Positions 1-10,300 of a DNA stretch of 64,000 nt are shown one piece after another. The translations under genes and the position numbers were made by a program. Every line of letters starts with the position of its first letter. Positions within the stretch are counted from its first letter, which is position 1. Below the pieces are notes generated by a model. It did no database searches, had not been told where the DNA came from, and saw nothing but the letters and a program-made list of their open reading frames with translations. The stretch comes from Lutraria lutraria (Eukaryota > Mollusca > Bivalvia > Venerida > Mactridae): positions 27,504,756 to 27,568,755 of the forward strand of contig OZ026834.1 of assembly GCA_964023205.1 (NCBI GenBank). The letters run 5' to 3'.

Positions 1-2181
1 TACAGGAACATATAAAGTTTCATTGGCGGAAGAATCTTACATTTGACCAAACCCTCATATTGGTTAAACATTTTCGGTGATAATGTGAGAATGTGCAAGG
101 GGAATTTTCCCTATTTTATTAATGTAAGGGTAAAGGGATGTCATATCATAATATTTAGTGAGTTTGTCTTCTGTGGATTCTACATACACATTCTAAATGC
201 TTCAGTACACCCAACAAGCATGGGTGAAACAGTGCCTAACGAGTCAATGTTTGGTTAGTTCCAAATGTTTTTTGAATTCACATTCCCAAATGCATTCATA
301 TTTATACCCTTCTAACTCGAGATATTTCGGCTTCTCTAAAGTATTCATATATTACTACATGTAGTATCAGACATGGATACCTATTGACGGGATTTACATT
401 GTTTTTGGATAGACATCAGGGACAACCATGCCAAAAATCACCATGAAACTCCAGGACAACTTTCTTTCCATCCTTACTCTCAAAGTACCGATCGACCTTG
501 GAAGGCCCTATCTTTCTCTCCCCTTGATTACGGCCATGTCAATGTGAACACCCGGGTCACGTGCTACCACATCACTAGTGTTAGCTTGATGACGCAGTCG
601 CTATTTACGGATTATATATAATTTTGTCTTTCAAAAGCAAGGTACGTACGACAACCACTGATAAGGCATGACAGACTGCTTGGCCTCTGGTCGACAACCA
701 TGGGACGGGATGATGCCTATAGTATCGTGTTCAAGGCAAAATGTATTAAAGACAAGCTTGCAAGCTGAAGCTATCGTGATGCATATTTTAAAGGGATTTA
801 TTCCATCATTAACCTCGGTTTCGGTGAGATCTTTTAGAAGAACATCCTGACATCGGACCGACAGTAACGTAAAAGTTATGTCTGTAATACAAAGGGCCTA
901 TGAACATTTGCATTGTACCAATATAATTATAAAGGTCTTGTGTGCTTCGGGCTTCATACCATCTGCGTTATAGTATTTCATGTCAGGTAGATGGTTCAGT
1001 TTCAAGAATTGATTTTCGGTGGTATTATACAGGTGTGGAAAGAGACCCTTTGCAAGTGGATTTTCTTCAAATGCTTTTGGCATATCAGCAAGATCCACTG
1101 GAATGACATTCAAAGAGTCCATGGATCTGATTTTAAAGACACTGAACCAGGAATGCGAGGCATGTGACTAAGGCCCAGCATGTCCTGTACTATATTCTAC
1201 AGTAGGGGAGTGATAAATAGACAGGGTCATTGATGTTCACATAATCAGTTACTATATGGCTAGAGCTTCTGTAGAGATTCAATGTTTAATAATAATAGTA
1301 TTAAATAAAAAAAAAAACAATAAAAAAAAACTATGATGATTTTGATAAAAAGATTAAATAGTAAATTTTGCGAAATCAATACATCAAATGTATTTTCACA
1401 CCTTTACCTGTTAAATAAGATATTTTTAAACAATATATATTTTCGCAAGCAGTACTGGTATAAACATAATAAAAACATAAGTTTTTGTAAAGATTATGAT
1501 AATTCCATTTATATGTATGAAAAGAATGATTTCAGTTGCCTAAAATGTTTAAAAACAACAGGGTGTTATTAATTATATACATTCATTAAACTAATTATCA
1601 CTATGAATCAATTAATGACTAGGTGTCAAGTCTACAGACAGTCATCTGACCATGACCAGAGAGGATAAATCTGATTAGGGGCAATAAACAATTAAGAATA
1701 TGGACTTCGTTTTTTATATAGTAGCTGTTCAATGTACTGCAATGGACATGTATTTCTATCCTGATGCGATCACATCGGGCAGAATAGCGTTGTGACCGTT
1801 GTCATACAAGAATTTCATGATATCGTAACCCTTAAAATTGTGATACAGAATTGTGGCACCCTTGTTTTTAAATAACGGTAAATAACATAGATGATTGCAA
1901 GAACTATATAGTATCTCTCACCACAAACATGATCGCTCTTTTGATTTGCACGGTTTTAGTTAGTCTTTGCATCTGTTATTGTACAGTTCGCATGATGACT
2001 TTCCCTCTTCTGTCTTGTTCTTTTGTGAAGCGAAACTGGCCTGGTTAAGAAATTTACAGGTGCACATTTCACTGTAATTCATCCGTATGAAACTACCGAC
2101 AAAAACGACAGGGGTTGTCATATATAATGCATGGCGTTCTTCGGTTTGATATTCTTCATTCATTTCAATGAATTCGTACAC
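1..2181 (-). pseudogene. Degenerate protein-primed family-B DNA polymerase (Polinton/Maverick-like), runs off left edge
   Basis: Read on the minus strand, six blocks occur in the order expected for DNA_pol_B_2-type polymerases. They are an Exo I-like region (1960-2181), an Exo II block HNFKGYD (1822-1842), a DSLN...KGLFPHLYNT block (898-1140), an ITIASACKLVF block (about 660-850), an HGDFWHGCP block (419-445) and the palm metal-binding motif DMTSLYP (127-147). The blocks lie in different frames and are separated by stops, for example one just after Exo II, so this is a dead copy. About 590 bp without polymerase similarity (roughly 1145-1735) interrupts it. Such polymerases replicate Polinton/Maverick transposons, adintovirus-like elements and linear plasmids. 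The nearby ATPase remnant favours a Polinton-like origin, but that is inference. The rest of the polymerase should lie left of the window. Confidence 0.8.
1145..1735. other. AT-rich insertion within the polymerase remnant
   Basis: This stretch separates the Exo II block from the DSLN block, which are normally only a few tens of codons apart. It includes a very A-rich tract around 1290-1335 and no recognisable protein similarity. It is probably a later insertion, but I could not define inverted termini or a target duplication. Confidence 0.45.
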
Positions 2182-2839
2182 TTGATAATCGCTACGAGGT
2201 TTTTTTTATAGTGTACGTCTTTAGAATTTAAACTTTGTTAATACACTGACAGTCAATCAATGAAGACACTATATCTTGTAATGTAATACATTGTACATGT
2301 ATTTAAACAATGTGCCGTCTGCTAAATAAAAATTCAGCTTTGATATAATGTTTATTGGCAATGCATGTTAACTGTAAATAATCAAGAATCAACCTAGCTG
2401 TACATGAATACATGCTCACCTTAAAGAAAGAAAAAACATTTCAATAAATGGAGAAATTTGATTGGTTAATTTGATAAATTTATCCACTTGCTGGCCATAA
2501 AATGACATTTTATGGTTATATATTAACGAGCATTTGTTGCCTGGCTAGGATGTATTCCATTGAATGTCCAGATTGTCCTTTCCTTTTTTGTGTTACCCCT
2601 GGTATTGGTGTGCATTGCACATGGTAATTCGTATATCGAGTGACGAGTATGTATACTTATACATTTTATTTATGTAATACTATTTAATATTTTTTAGACT
2701 GATGAATTTCACAGTTGTTATTGTATTGTATTTATTTATCCATCATTTTGTTTAATGTTGCATATACTTGCCAAATAAAATTATAATTGTCAGTAAAGTA
2801 AACACAAGAACATTATTCATGCGTACCTACAGACCAGTG

Positions 2840-3348
2840 ATGCACCGCCGCCAATGGGACTACCACCACCACCGGCGCAGGGACTACAAATGTACCACCG
2901 TCACCACCGCCTCAGGGACCAATCTCTACCCAGAGTTGTCGTTCCCGCTACTTGTCGTTCCTTTACAATCCACACATTAGTGTGAGTGTAGCGGGCGGGA
3001 ACGACAACTCTGGGTAGAGATTGCTCAGGGACTATCACCAACACCACCGCCGCCGCAGAAGGACATCATGTTTCAACATCCGTTTACAATGATGTTTTCT
3101 GTACCCACCGCATGTGGGAAGACGAAAATGATCAAGTATCTACATATACTTCGAGATCACAAAATTAGCATTCAACTAAGGATTCAGAGACTAGTATGGT
3201 TGTATAGATGGCAGTCATTACACTCCGTGATTCAAAGCTCAGTGTTACCGAAAGTGGAATTTATACAAGGTATTCCTACGGATCTCGATCACGCTAATTA
3301 CTTTAACTCAAGTTCTTAAAACAATCTCCTTGTGCTGGACTACACATG
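2840..3348 (+). pseudogene. P-loop ATPase remnant of a large DNA transposon/virus-like element
   Basis: A proline-rich lead (CCN-rich, 2840-3062) reads in frame into a block starting FQHPFTMMFS. A Walker A-like motif VPTACGKT follows at 3101-3124, then a WLYRWQ segment and a VEFIQGIPTDL segment. This order (HPFT, GPTxxGKT, WxYGxWQ, veFveGiP) is one I recognise from ATPases of Polinton-like and related elements in invertebrate genomes. An in-frame TAA at 3317-3319 is followed directly, in the same frame, by a Walker B-like NLLVLDY (3323-3343) and another stop. The first glycine of the P-loop is replaced by valine. The reading frame is further broken by an inserted palindrome (2920-3023). The copy is clearly inactive; the exact element family is uncertain. 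Confidence 0.6.
2920..3023. mobile_element. 104-bp palindromic MITE inserted in the ATPase remnant
   Basis: Near-perfect inverted arms begin CAATCTCTACCCAGAG and end with its complement CTCTGGGTAGAGATTG. They are flanked by the 9-bp direct repeat CTCAGGGAC (2911-2919 and 3024-3032). The duplication fits transposon insertion, although the surrounding Pro-rich sequence has its own CAGGGACTA repetition that could mimic part of it. Confidence 0.65.
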
Positions 3349-3721
3349 AAGCGAGTCGAGCAAGGATAAAATAACCAATACCGATTTGTTTACTGACGGT
3401 CACATCATAGATCATTCTCAGTGATTTCGATCAGCCAAAACCTGATAATTTGCAAGCTCTGACACTAAGACGAAATTGACATTATCTGGTTTTATTGTTG
3501 TTCGGAACGAACACAAAGTTATTACCATTTTTCAACAATCGCTCAATTTTCAATTTTTCTGCATACCGAACAGCTTCCATTTCCCTAGCTTCCGCCTAAG
3601 AATATAGTTCCAATATTTAAATTCAATGGCTAAATACAAATTCGAGTATTACGTGCATATAAATCATAATCCAATGGCCATGCAATATCGTAAACGAGCA
3701 ATACAAAACAGTCGTAACAAG

Positions 3722-5338
3722 AACAAGAGGGCCACATTGGCCCTTTATCGCTCACCTGTGAACAAAGGTCAATAATCAATGACCAGTTTCCATCTCGTAA
3801 AACTCATTTTTACGTAGATTTTGAGATCAAAACCAACAATGAAGGTATAATACTGTTAAACAAGCTAAAACGTAGCAAATTTTCTAATCCAAGTGTCCAT
3901 AACTCTTGAAGTTGTGGTCCGATTCCTCCCATAACATAACTTGTCCAAAACCATAAGGTCATACACATTCATTGTAAATATGATTAGGATCGGTGAATAA
4001 ATGAAGGCGCTAGAGTGTAAACAAGCTAAAATATAGCAAATTTGCTAAGTCAAGGGCCCATAACTCTTGAAGTTTGGGTCCGATTCCGTCCATAATCGAA
4101 CTTGTTCAAGATCTTTTGGTTATACACATTTACTGAAAATATTATTAGGATCGGTGAATAAATATAGGTGCTAGAGTGTAAACAAGCTAAAATATAGCAA
4201 ATTTTCAAAATCAAGGGCCCATAACTCTTGAAGTTTGGGTCCGATTCCGTCCATAATCGAACTTGTCCAAGATATTTTGGTTATACACATTTACTGAAAA
4301 TATTATAAGGATTGGTGAATAAATGTAGGTGCTAGAGTGTAAACAAGCTAAAATATAGCAAATTTTCAAAGTCAAGGGCCCATAACTCTTGAAGTTCTGG
4401 TCCGATATTGCCCATAATCGAACTTGTCCAAGATATTTTGGTTATACTCATTTACTGAAAATATTATTAGGATCGGTGTATAAATGAAGGTGCTAGTGTG
4501 TAAACATGAAGCTAAAATATAGCAAATCTTCAAAATCAAGGGCCCATAACTCTTGAAGTTTGGGTCCGATTCCGTCCATAATCGAACTTGTTCAAGATCT
4601 TTTGGTTATACACATTTACTGAAAATATTATTAGGATCGGTGAATAAATATAGGTGCTAGAGTGTAAACAAGCTAAAATATAGCAAATTTTCAAAATCAA
4701 GGGCCCATAACTCTTGAAGTTTGGGTCCGATTCCGTCCATAATCGAACTTGTCCAAGATATTTTGGTTATACACATTTACTGAAAATATTATAAGGATTG
4801 GTGAATAAATGTAGGTGCTAGAGTGTAAACAAGCTAAAATATAGCAAATTTTCAAAGTCAAGGGCCCATAACTCTTGAAGTTCTGGTCCGATATTGCCCA
4901 TAATCGAACTTGTCCAAGATATTTTGGTTATACTCATTTACTGAAAATATTATTAGGATCGGTGTATAAATGAAGGTGCTAGTGTGTAAACATGAAGCTA
5001 AAATATAGCAAATCTTCAAAATCAAGGGCCCATAACTCTTGAAGTTTGGGTCCGATTCCGTCCATAATCGAACTTGTCCAAGATATTTTGGTTATACACA
5101 TTTACTGAAATATGATCCGGATTGGTGAATAAATGAAGGCGCTAGAGTGTAAACAAGCTAAATATAGCAAATTTTGTAATTCAAGGGCCCATAACTCTAG
5201 AAGTTATTATCAGATTTTGCCCATAATCGAACTTAGCCGAGACATTGTGGCCATATACATTGTGAGCAAGTTTAATCAAGATTCGTAAAGAGCTGCGGTT
5301 GCTAGAGTGTAAACAAACTAATTGTGGCCGGACGCCGG
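3722..5338 (+). repeat. Bivalve interspersed repeat with internal tandem array
   Basis: It starts with a short palindromic terminus (agggccacattggccct, then tcgctcacctg) shared with the repeats near 30.8, 46.7, 49.6, 52.7 and 58.7 kb. Most of the body is a tandem array, and it ends near a ggccggacgccgg segment. The organisation of terminus plus tandem core of ~160 bp resembles the bivalve 'pearl' elements and Helitron-like non-autonomous elements; assignment to either is inference. Confidence 0.65.
3864..5317 (+). repeat. Tandem array of ~161-bp units with 3-mer higher-order repeat
   Basis: The phrase gctaaaatatagc recurs at 3864 (diverged), 4025, 4186, 4347, 4511, 4672, 4833, 4997 and 5157 (slightly diverged), giving spacings of 161, 161, 161, 164, 161, 161, 164 and 160. 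Units starting at 4186/4672, 4347/4833 and 4511/4997 are pairwise almost identical, including the same odd catgaagc insertion. A 486-bp block of three units was therefore duplicated recently. The first and last units are the most diverged. Confidence 0.9.
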
Positions 5339-6008
5339 AAATTCAACGATCCTAAAAGCTAAAAACTATAACAAAAACGTTATAGGTAGACGAATTACAA
5401 GAAGCATATTGGTTTATGTTTTTTGTATGAAGTTGCTTTTTTCATAAAGGATATTGTCTGTATATTTTATTCAATCCTCCATTAAGGAGAGTATAAAATA
5501 TTTACATGATATGAGTAATACACATTATAATGACAATCATGAGTATTTGACAAATGAATAAATTCATGTATTTAGTTCACAAGCACATGGTTATATAATA
5601 CCAAGGACTTATATACGTACATTAAGACCAGCTATAGAGAAATGTTCAGCCTACAGATCATTGTATTATAACACAATTACAATAAGCATGGTATTCATTC
5701 AGTTTATTACACATAGCATATTCACTACAATGATTAAATCTACATTATACATTCAAAATCATTTCGTAATTTATGACGAAAGAATATACAACAACTATAG
5801 CGCACATGAATTATCAAGTCTAGACATTTTCTTCTATCCAATAGCATTCAGGGAATGTTGTTTAGTAAAAAATATTCAATAATTTCCTTCCTGTGTTAAT
5901 CACTGCCTTTATTATACTGTTTTGTAATAGTTACAATAGCGTTTATTTTTTACAAAAATGGTATTATTCTCTTTCAATTATTTCGTCCTTAACGATCAAC
6001 ACTGGCTT
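5339..6008. other. AT-rich non-coding stretch
   Basis: I see no gene here, and no element that I can delimit. Confidence 0.4.
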
Positions 6009-6400
6009 TTAAAGTCCCATTAGCTTTTTACTATAAAAAATATACATGTATGCAAAAAACAAACAATTGCTGATATTATCCCAAGATAATATTTAAATTA
6101 CCAGACAAAACGAGCTATTTTTCTTCTAAAATCACTAATTTCGCAGTGAATTTTGCTTTTGTAAACTTGAAATATATAGAACGCGTGATGTCACTTCATG
6201 CCATGTGCATTATATGACTGCGGGAAAACACAGCTGTTCTATAAATAGTATTTTTTCAATGATATTGAATAAAATATGATATTTGTTTTGGAAACATTTT
6301 TTCATAAGTATGCACGGGAGGAAAACATCCCGAATTCGTCTATTATAGGACAAACAGAAACTATTAGGACCCATAACTTTATAAGCTCATGGGACTTTAA
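6009..6400. mobile_element. TTAA-flanked MITE, copy 1
   Basis: Ends are TTAAAGTCCCATTAGCTTTT and TAAGCTCATGGGACTTTAA. The internal sequence is shared with the copy at 40193-40573 in the same orientation, and the ends with the copy at 22601-22936. All six ends carry TTAA, which suggests a TTAA target (piggyBac or Kolobok type). Confidence 0.8.
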
Positions 6401-7151
6401 GATTTTCTGCTGAAAGTATTCCAAGTGAATGGCAGTAAAAACGGTTACAAAACATGTCCAGTTGGATACTAAACTCAAGAATGAGAACAGGATCCAAACA
6501 AGCTCAAATTTCATATTTTGTCCTTTATTGTTAACAAAACAACTATGATAAAATAATACATCAATCATATATTCAGTGTAAATTTGAAATCGGAGGCTGG
6601 TCCTTCAAGGCCAGGAAAACTTCTAAAATGTCAATGGTTGATTTTACTTTCTTTTGTCACAAATACACTGTACAACCAATTGAAAGAACAGTCGATACAA
6701 AATAAAACACTCGTATCTGAATGATGTGAGACAAGTATATACAATCTAAATAAAGAGCCTTTCCATGATGAAGGGTACAGAATTTATGAACACATGTGTC
6801 TGTACAATATACCCAGCATCGTGGAAAATCCAGGGGCAAAAGTTGGAAATTAAAAAAAAACCCTGAAAATTTAATGTGAAATTGGCAATAACAAAAAAGC
6901 AATTTCACAATATGTCAGTGTCTGTGGATCTAATCAGATAAAGGGAGATGAAGGAAACATGTAACCCCCCCCCCCCAAATCTCACTGGATTTACATGATT
7001 CGGAAAAATAACCTTTCCAGGTATTAAACAATCTGAATTTCATACAAAAACCTGAAAACTTCTACCCCTGAAGTTCTCTAATACATTTCACAACAGAAGG
7101 TGACATCTAAGGTATCACTTCTAGGTTGTCTTTAAACAACTTATCATCATG

Positions 7152-7310
7152 TTACTGAATGCTCTCAGTGCTTATCTTACAACAATAGTCATCTAGACTC
7201 TGCAGTGCATGAGTACTAATTGTTATACCATTTCCATTTTCTTTCATCACCGGCAATTCAAATGACAGTTTGTCAAGATCTTCTGGCCCCATCACAATAA
7301 ATACATGAAC
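7152..7310 (-). other. Muconolactone-isomerase-like gene, last exon
   Basis: 52 codons starting VHVFIVMGPEDLDKL and ending in TAA. Acceptor TTTTTAG. The 2.7-kb intron before it contains two mobile elements. Confidence 0.8.
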
Positions 7311-10300
7311 CTAAAAAATATTAAACAATGCATAACTAACATTTCTTATTTATGGTAAAACAACAAAAAGGCATGTGTTAATCATCAGCGATTATTTTTT
7401 TTCGCTATATTTACTGCCTTACATGGGCAGTTTCCCCTATCAAAATTTACTTAATTTTCCCCTGGAAATGGCAAGATTTCCCTAACAAAATGTAAAAAGA
7501 AGAAAAATATAACAGTTTTTGCACTTTTCTCACCAATTACCGTGTCGTAATATTTATATTTATGATTTAAACTAGGGCTGTAACGAATATCCGAACTCTC
7601 GAGAGTCTGCGATCCATGACTAAAGTCCAGACACAAATATTTGGATACCTAAGTTTTGCGAGGTTCGCAAACTTATTTTCATCTTTAAAACAACAAGAAC
7701 TTGAATGAAAACAAAAACAAATCTACCATTAAAATACTAAGTTAATTGTCAGTATCTGGATTCACAGCATGCCCAGAAAGTTGGTACTTGTTAAAAACCG
7801 AATTACGGTATACGTGCGCAAATTTCTTTCGTGTGCGGGATAGCTATTGAGCCACACTTTGTCAAACCGAAGCCAGTTCTTAATTCATTTTATGTTTTGT
7901 TTAACCATGTTTTTATGTACCTATCTTTGGTAAATGCCCCTTGTTTCAGTTTAGGGAAAATCGCGAAATCCGTTCATAATACTGCGTATAGCAATAAAAT
8001 CCGAGTATCCCGAAACATTTGTCTGGTTCATCGCTATAGTGCGGTCAATCAAGAAAATATGTGGGTACATGCCGATCATATTTAATTAGCATTCATTTCT
8101 TTTTTTAACTTGATTTTTTAAAAGTAAAAGCTATAAAGTTCTTTTGAGACGCAGCCCTAATTTAAACAACTAAATAATCACATATTCCATAGAAAACAGA
8201 TGTTATTATATATATATTTCCCCTTTTGGACTTTGTTGCGCTAAATTTCCCCTTTTGAAGGGGTAGTGAGAAAATTTTGGAAAAAAAATCACTGATTGCG
8301 TTTTTGGAATTTGTGTTAAACGTACAATGCAATTTCAGTGAAATCTTGCAGTTAAGATGTCAGTCTTCACACTAACCCTCTAGCCCACAGCCCGGGGCTA
8401 ATAAGTTTCTAATTTGACTAGTAAACTTTCTCAAAATTGTGTATTTGGGCTGGTGGTTAATTGACTATTTGCTATAGTCCACTTATAGTTTGGGTTAGCA
8501 GTGTACGAACTAATTCTTTTAAGCACTAGCCCAAACTATTAGTGGACTATTGAAAATAGACATTTACCACTAGCCCAAATTCACAATTTTGGGAAAGTTC
8601 ACTAGCCTGAATAGAAGTTCACTAGCCCTGGTTTGTGGGCTTGTAGGTTAACGTGAAGACTGGGTAAGTGCTTTAGAAAATTAGTTTGAACATTAAGATA
8701 AATGTGACTTCAATGGATTTTTGTTTGTATTATTTGTGTAGGGTTGGACAATATCTATTAACAGTATTTCAGCAATGTGCAATGGTCAGTATTTCCAACC
8801 AGTGGTCCTCGATAATCAAACATACCTAACTTATCCCAATTTTCATCGATTAACAGACCCCTAATTATATCATTTATGAATCAGAGGTGGAGGCAGGGCT
8901 CAACAAAAATTATTTCAGGCTACTTGTCCAGGTGGAAGTCAGCTGAGAATTTTTGTTAGTTCTCCAGCGGTTCCTCTTCTATGAATACAATTATCCTCTA
9001 TTCTCACAACTTTGTGCCTTACCCCAAGTTCGTGCCCGAGGCTATAACTGATTTTAGTGATGAACGACATGGTTTCCCGTGTCCAAGTTTATGCTAGTTG
9101 TAGATGAAGAAATATTGCTGTGAGAAAGAAGTGAAAAATGCGTAAAACTTTCTAAAAAGAAATTAAACTGTTAAGAAGTTCACATTTCCAATTTATTTGA
9201 CACTCGCTGACTTTATCTTCGTTGGTATATTTTAATATTAATCTTATCAAGTGTCTAAGTGTTTATTCTTAAAGAGCATACCCAATACTTACAATTAATG
9301 ATAAAATATATTTAGAAAATAGCAGCGCGGCATCCGCATGATGTCATCAGTTTACAAGCACGAAGTTGTGAGAAAGTTCCAGATGATCAAGATTGTCAAG
9401 GTCATGTTTATTTTGAGGCGAGCAATGCATGTTTACAAGCTGTTTTGTTACATTTCGTTACATGTAGAGAAAATTAACTTGTAAGTTGATATTTTATGGA
9501 GATCTTGTTCAACTACGGTAGTATCATATGCGCATGCGCAGACTTCGAATATTAATGGGCACGAACTTATGGGTGTAGTGGCTATATTGTCTCATCAGGG
9601 TCTACTCTGTACGAAAAGAGGTCTAAACTCTAAAGGAATCTATAAAGAATGGGTCACTGGTTTAAACCAGAAATATTGTTAGTAAACCTATCAACTGAAA
9701 AAAGGGAGTTCATATTTACAAATTTTAGCGGTAGAAACAGTTTATATTGATTATTACATTTATTCCTAGAATTTTTTTTAGCTGTCTTCTAGACTGCAAT
9801 GTTCAAGTTTTAGATGGGTTACTTGATAATAAAAGATTCGTAAATCAATTTGGGATCCTAAGTGCTGAATCGTGGATCAGATCGACACTTAATCAATGAT
9901 CCACAGCCCTACTGTGATAAGTATCAAAGACTACAAGGTAAGAGTCCATAGCACTGTTAACAGAGCTCACCAAGAAAGCTTAAGAATCTGAAAAAGACAA
10001 ACCTTCCTCTCAGCCACAACCTTGTACAGTTCAAGAGCTCCAGAATTTCTGGCCGTTAAGGCAAACACAGCTTCTCTCTTCCAGGTGTCCAATAACTCAT
10101 CTGTACTCTTGCCTATAAAGCGTAAATACAAATTTTAAGTAAATATACAAAGTAAAGACATTATCAATGACAAACAAACTAGGAAGTTGTGTCCCCATAC
10201 ATTAAACTGAGCCTATTTGAACCCATTTATCATTGTATGTACCTGATGTTATACATACATATAATGTAAGGTATACACAATAATAAATTACTGCCCTAAC

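Noticed and set aside
6960..6976. Poly-C tract
   Set aside because: A simple homopolymer with no structural context worth reporting.
8740..9913. Possible 1.2-kb hAT element between tagggttgga and cacagcccta
   Set aside because: The two ends match poorly beyond the first eight bases and no 8-bp duplication flanks them.
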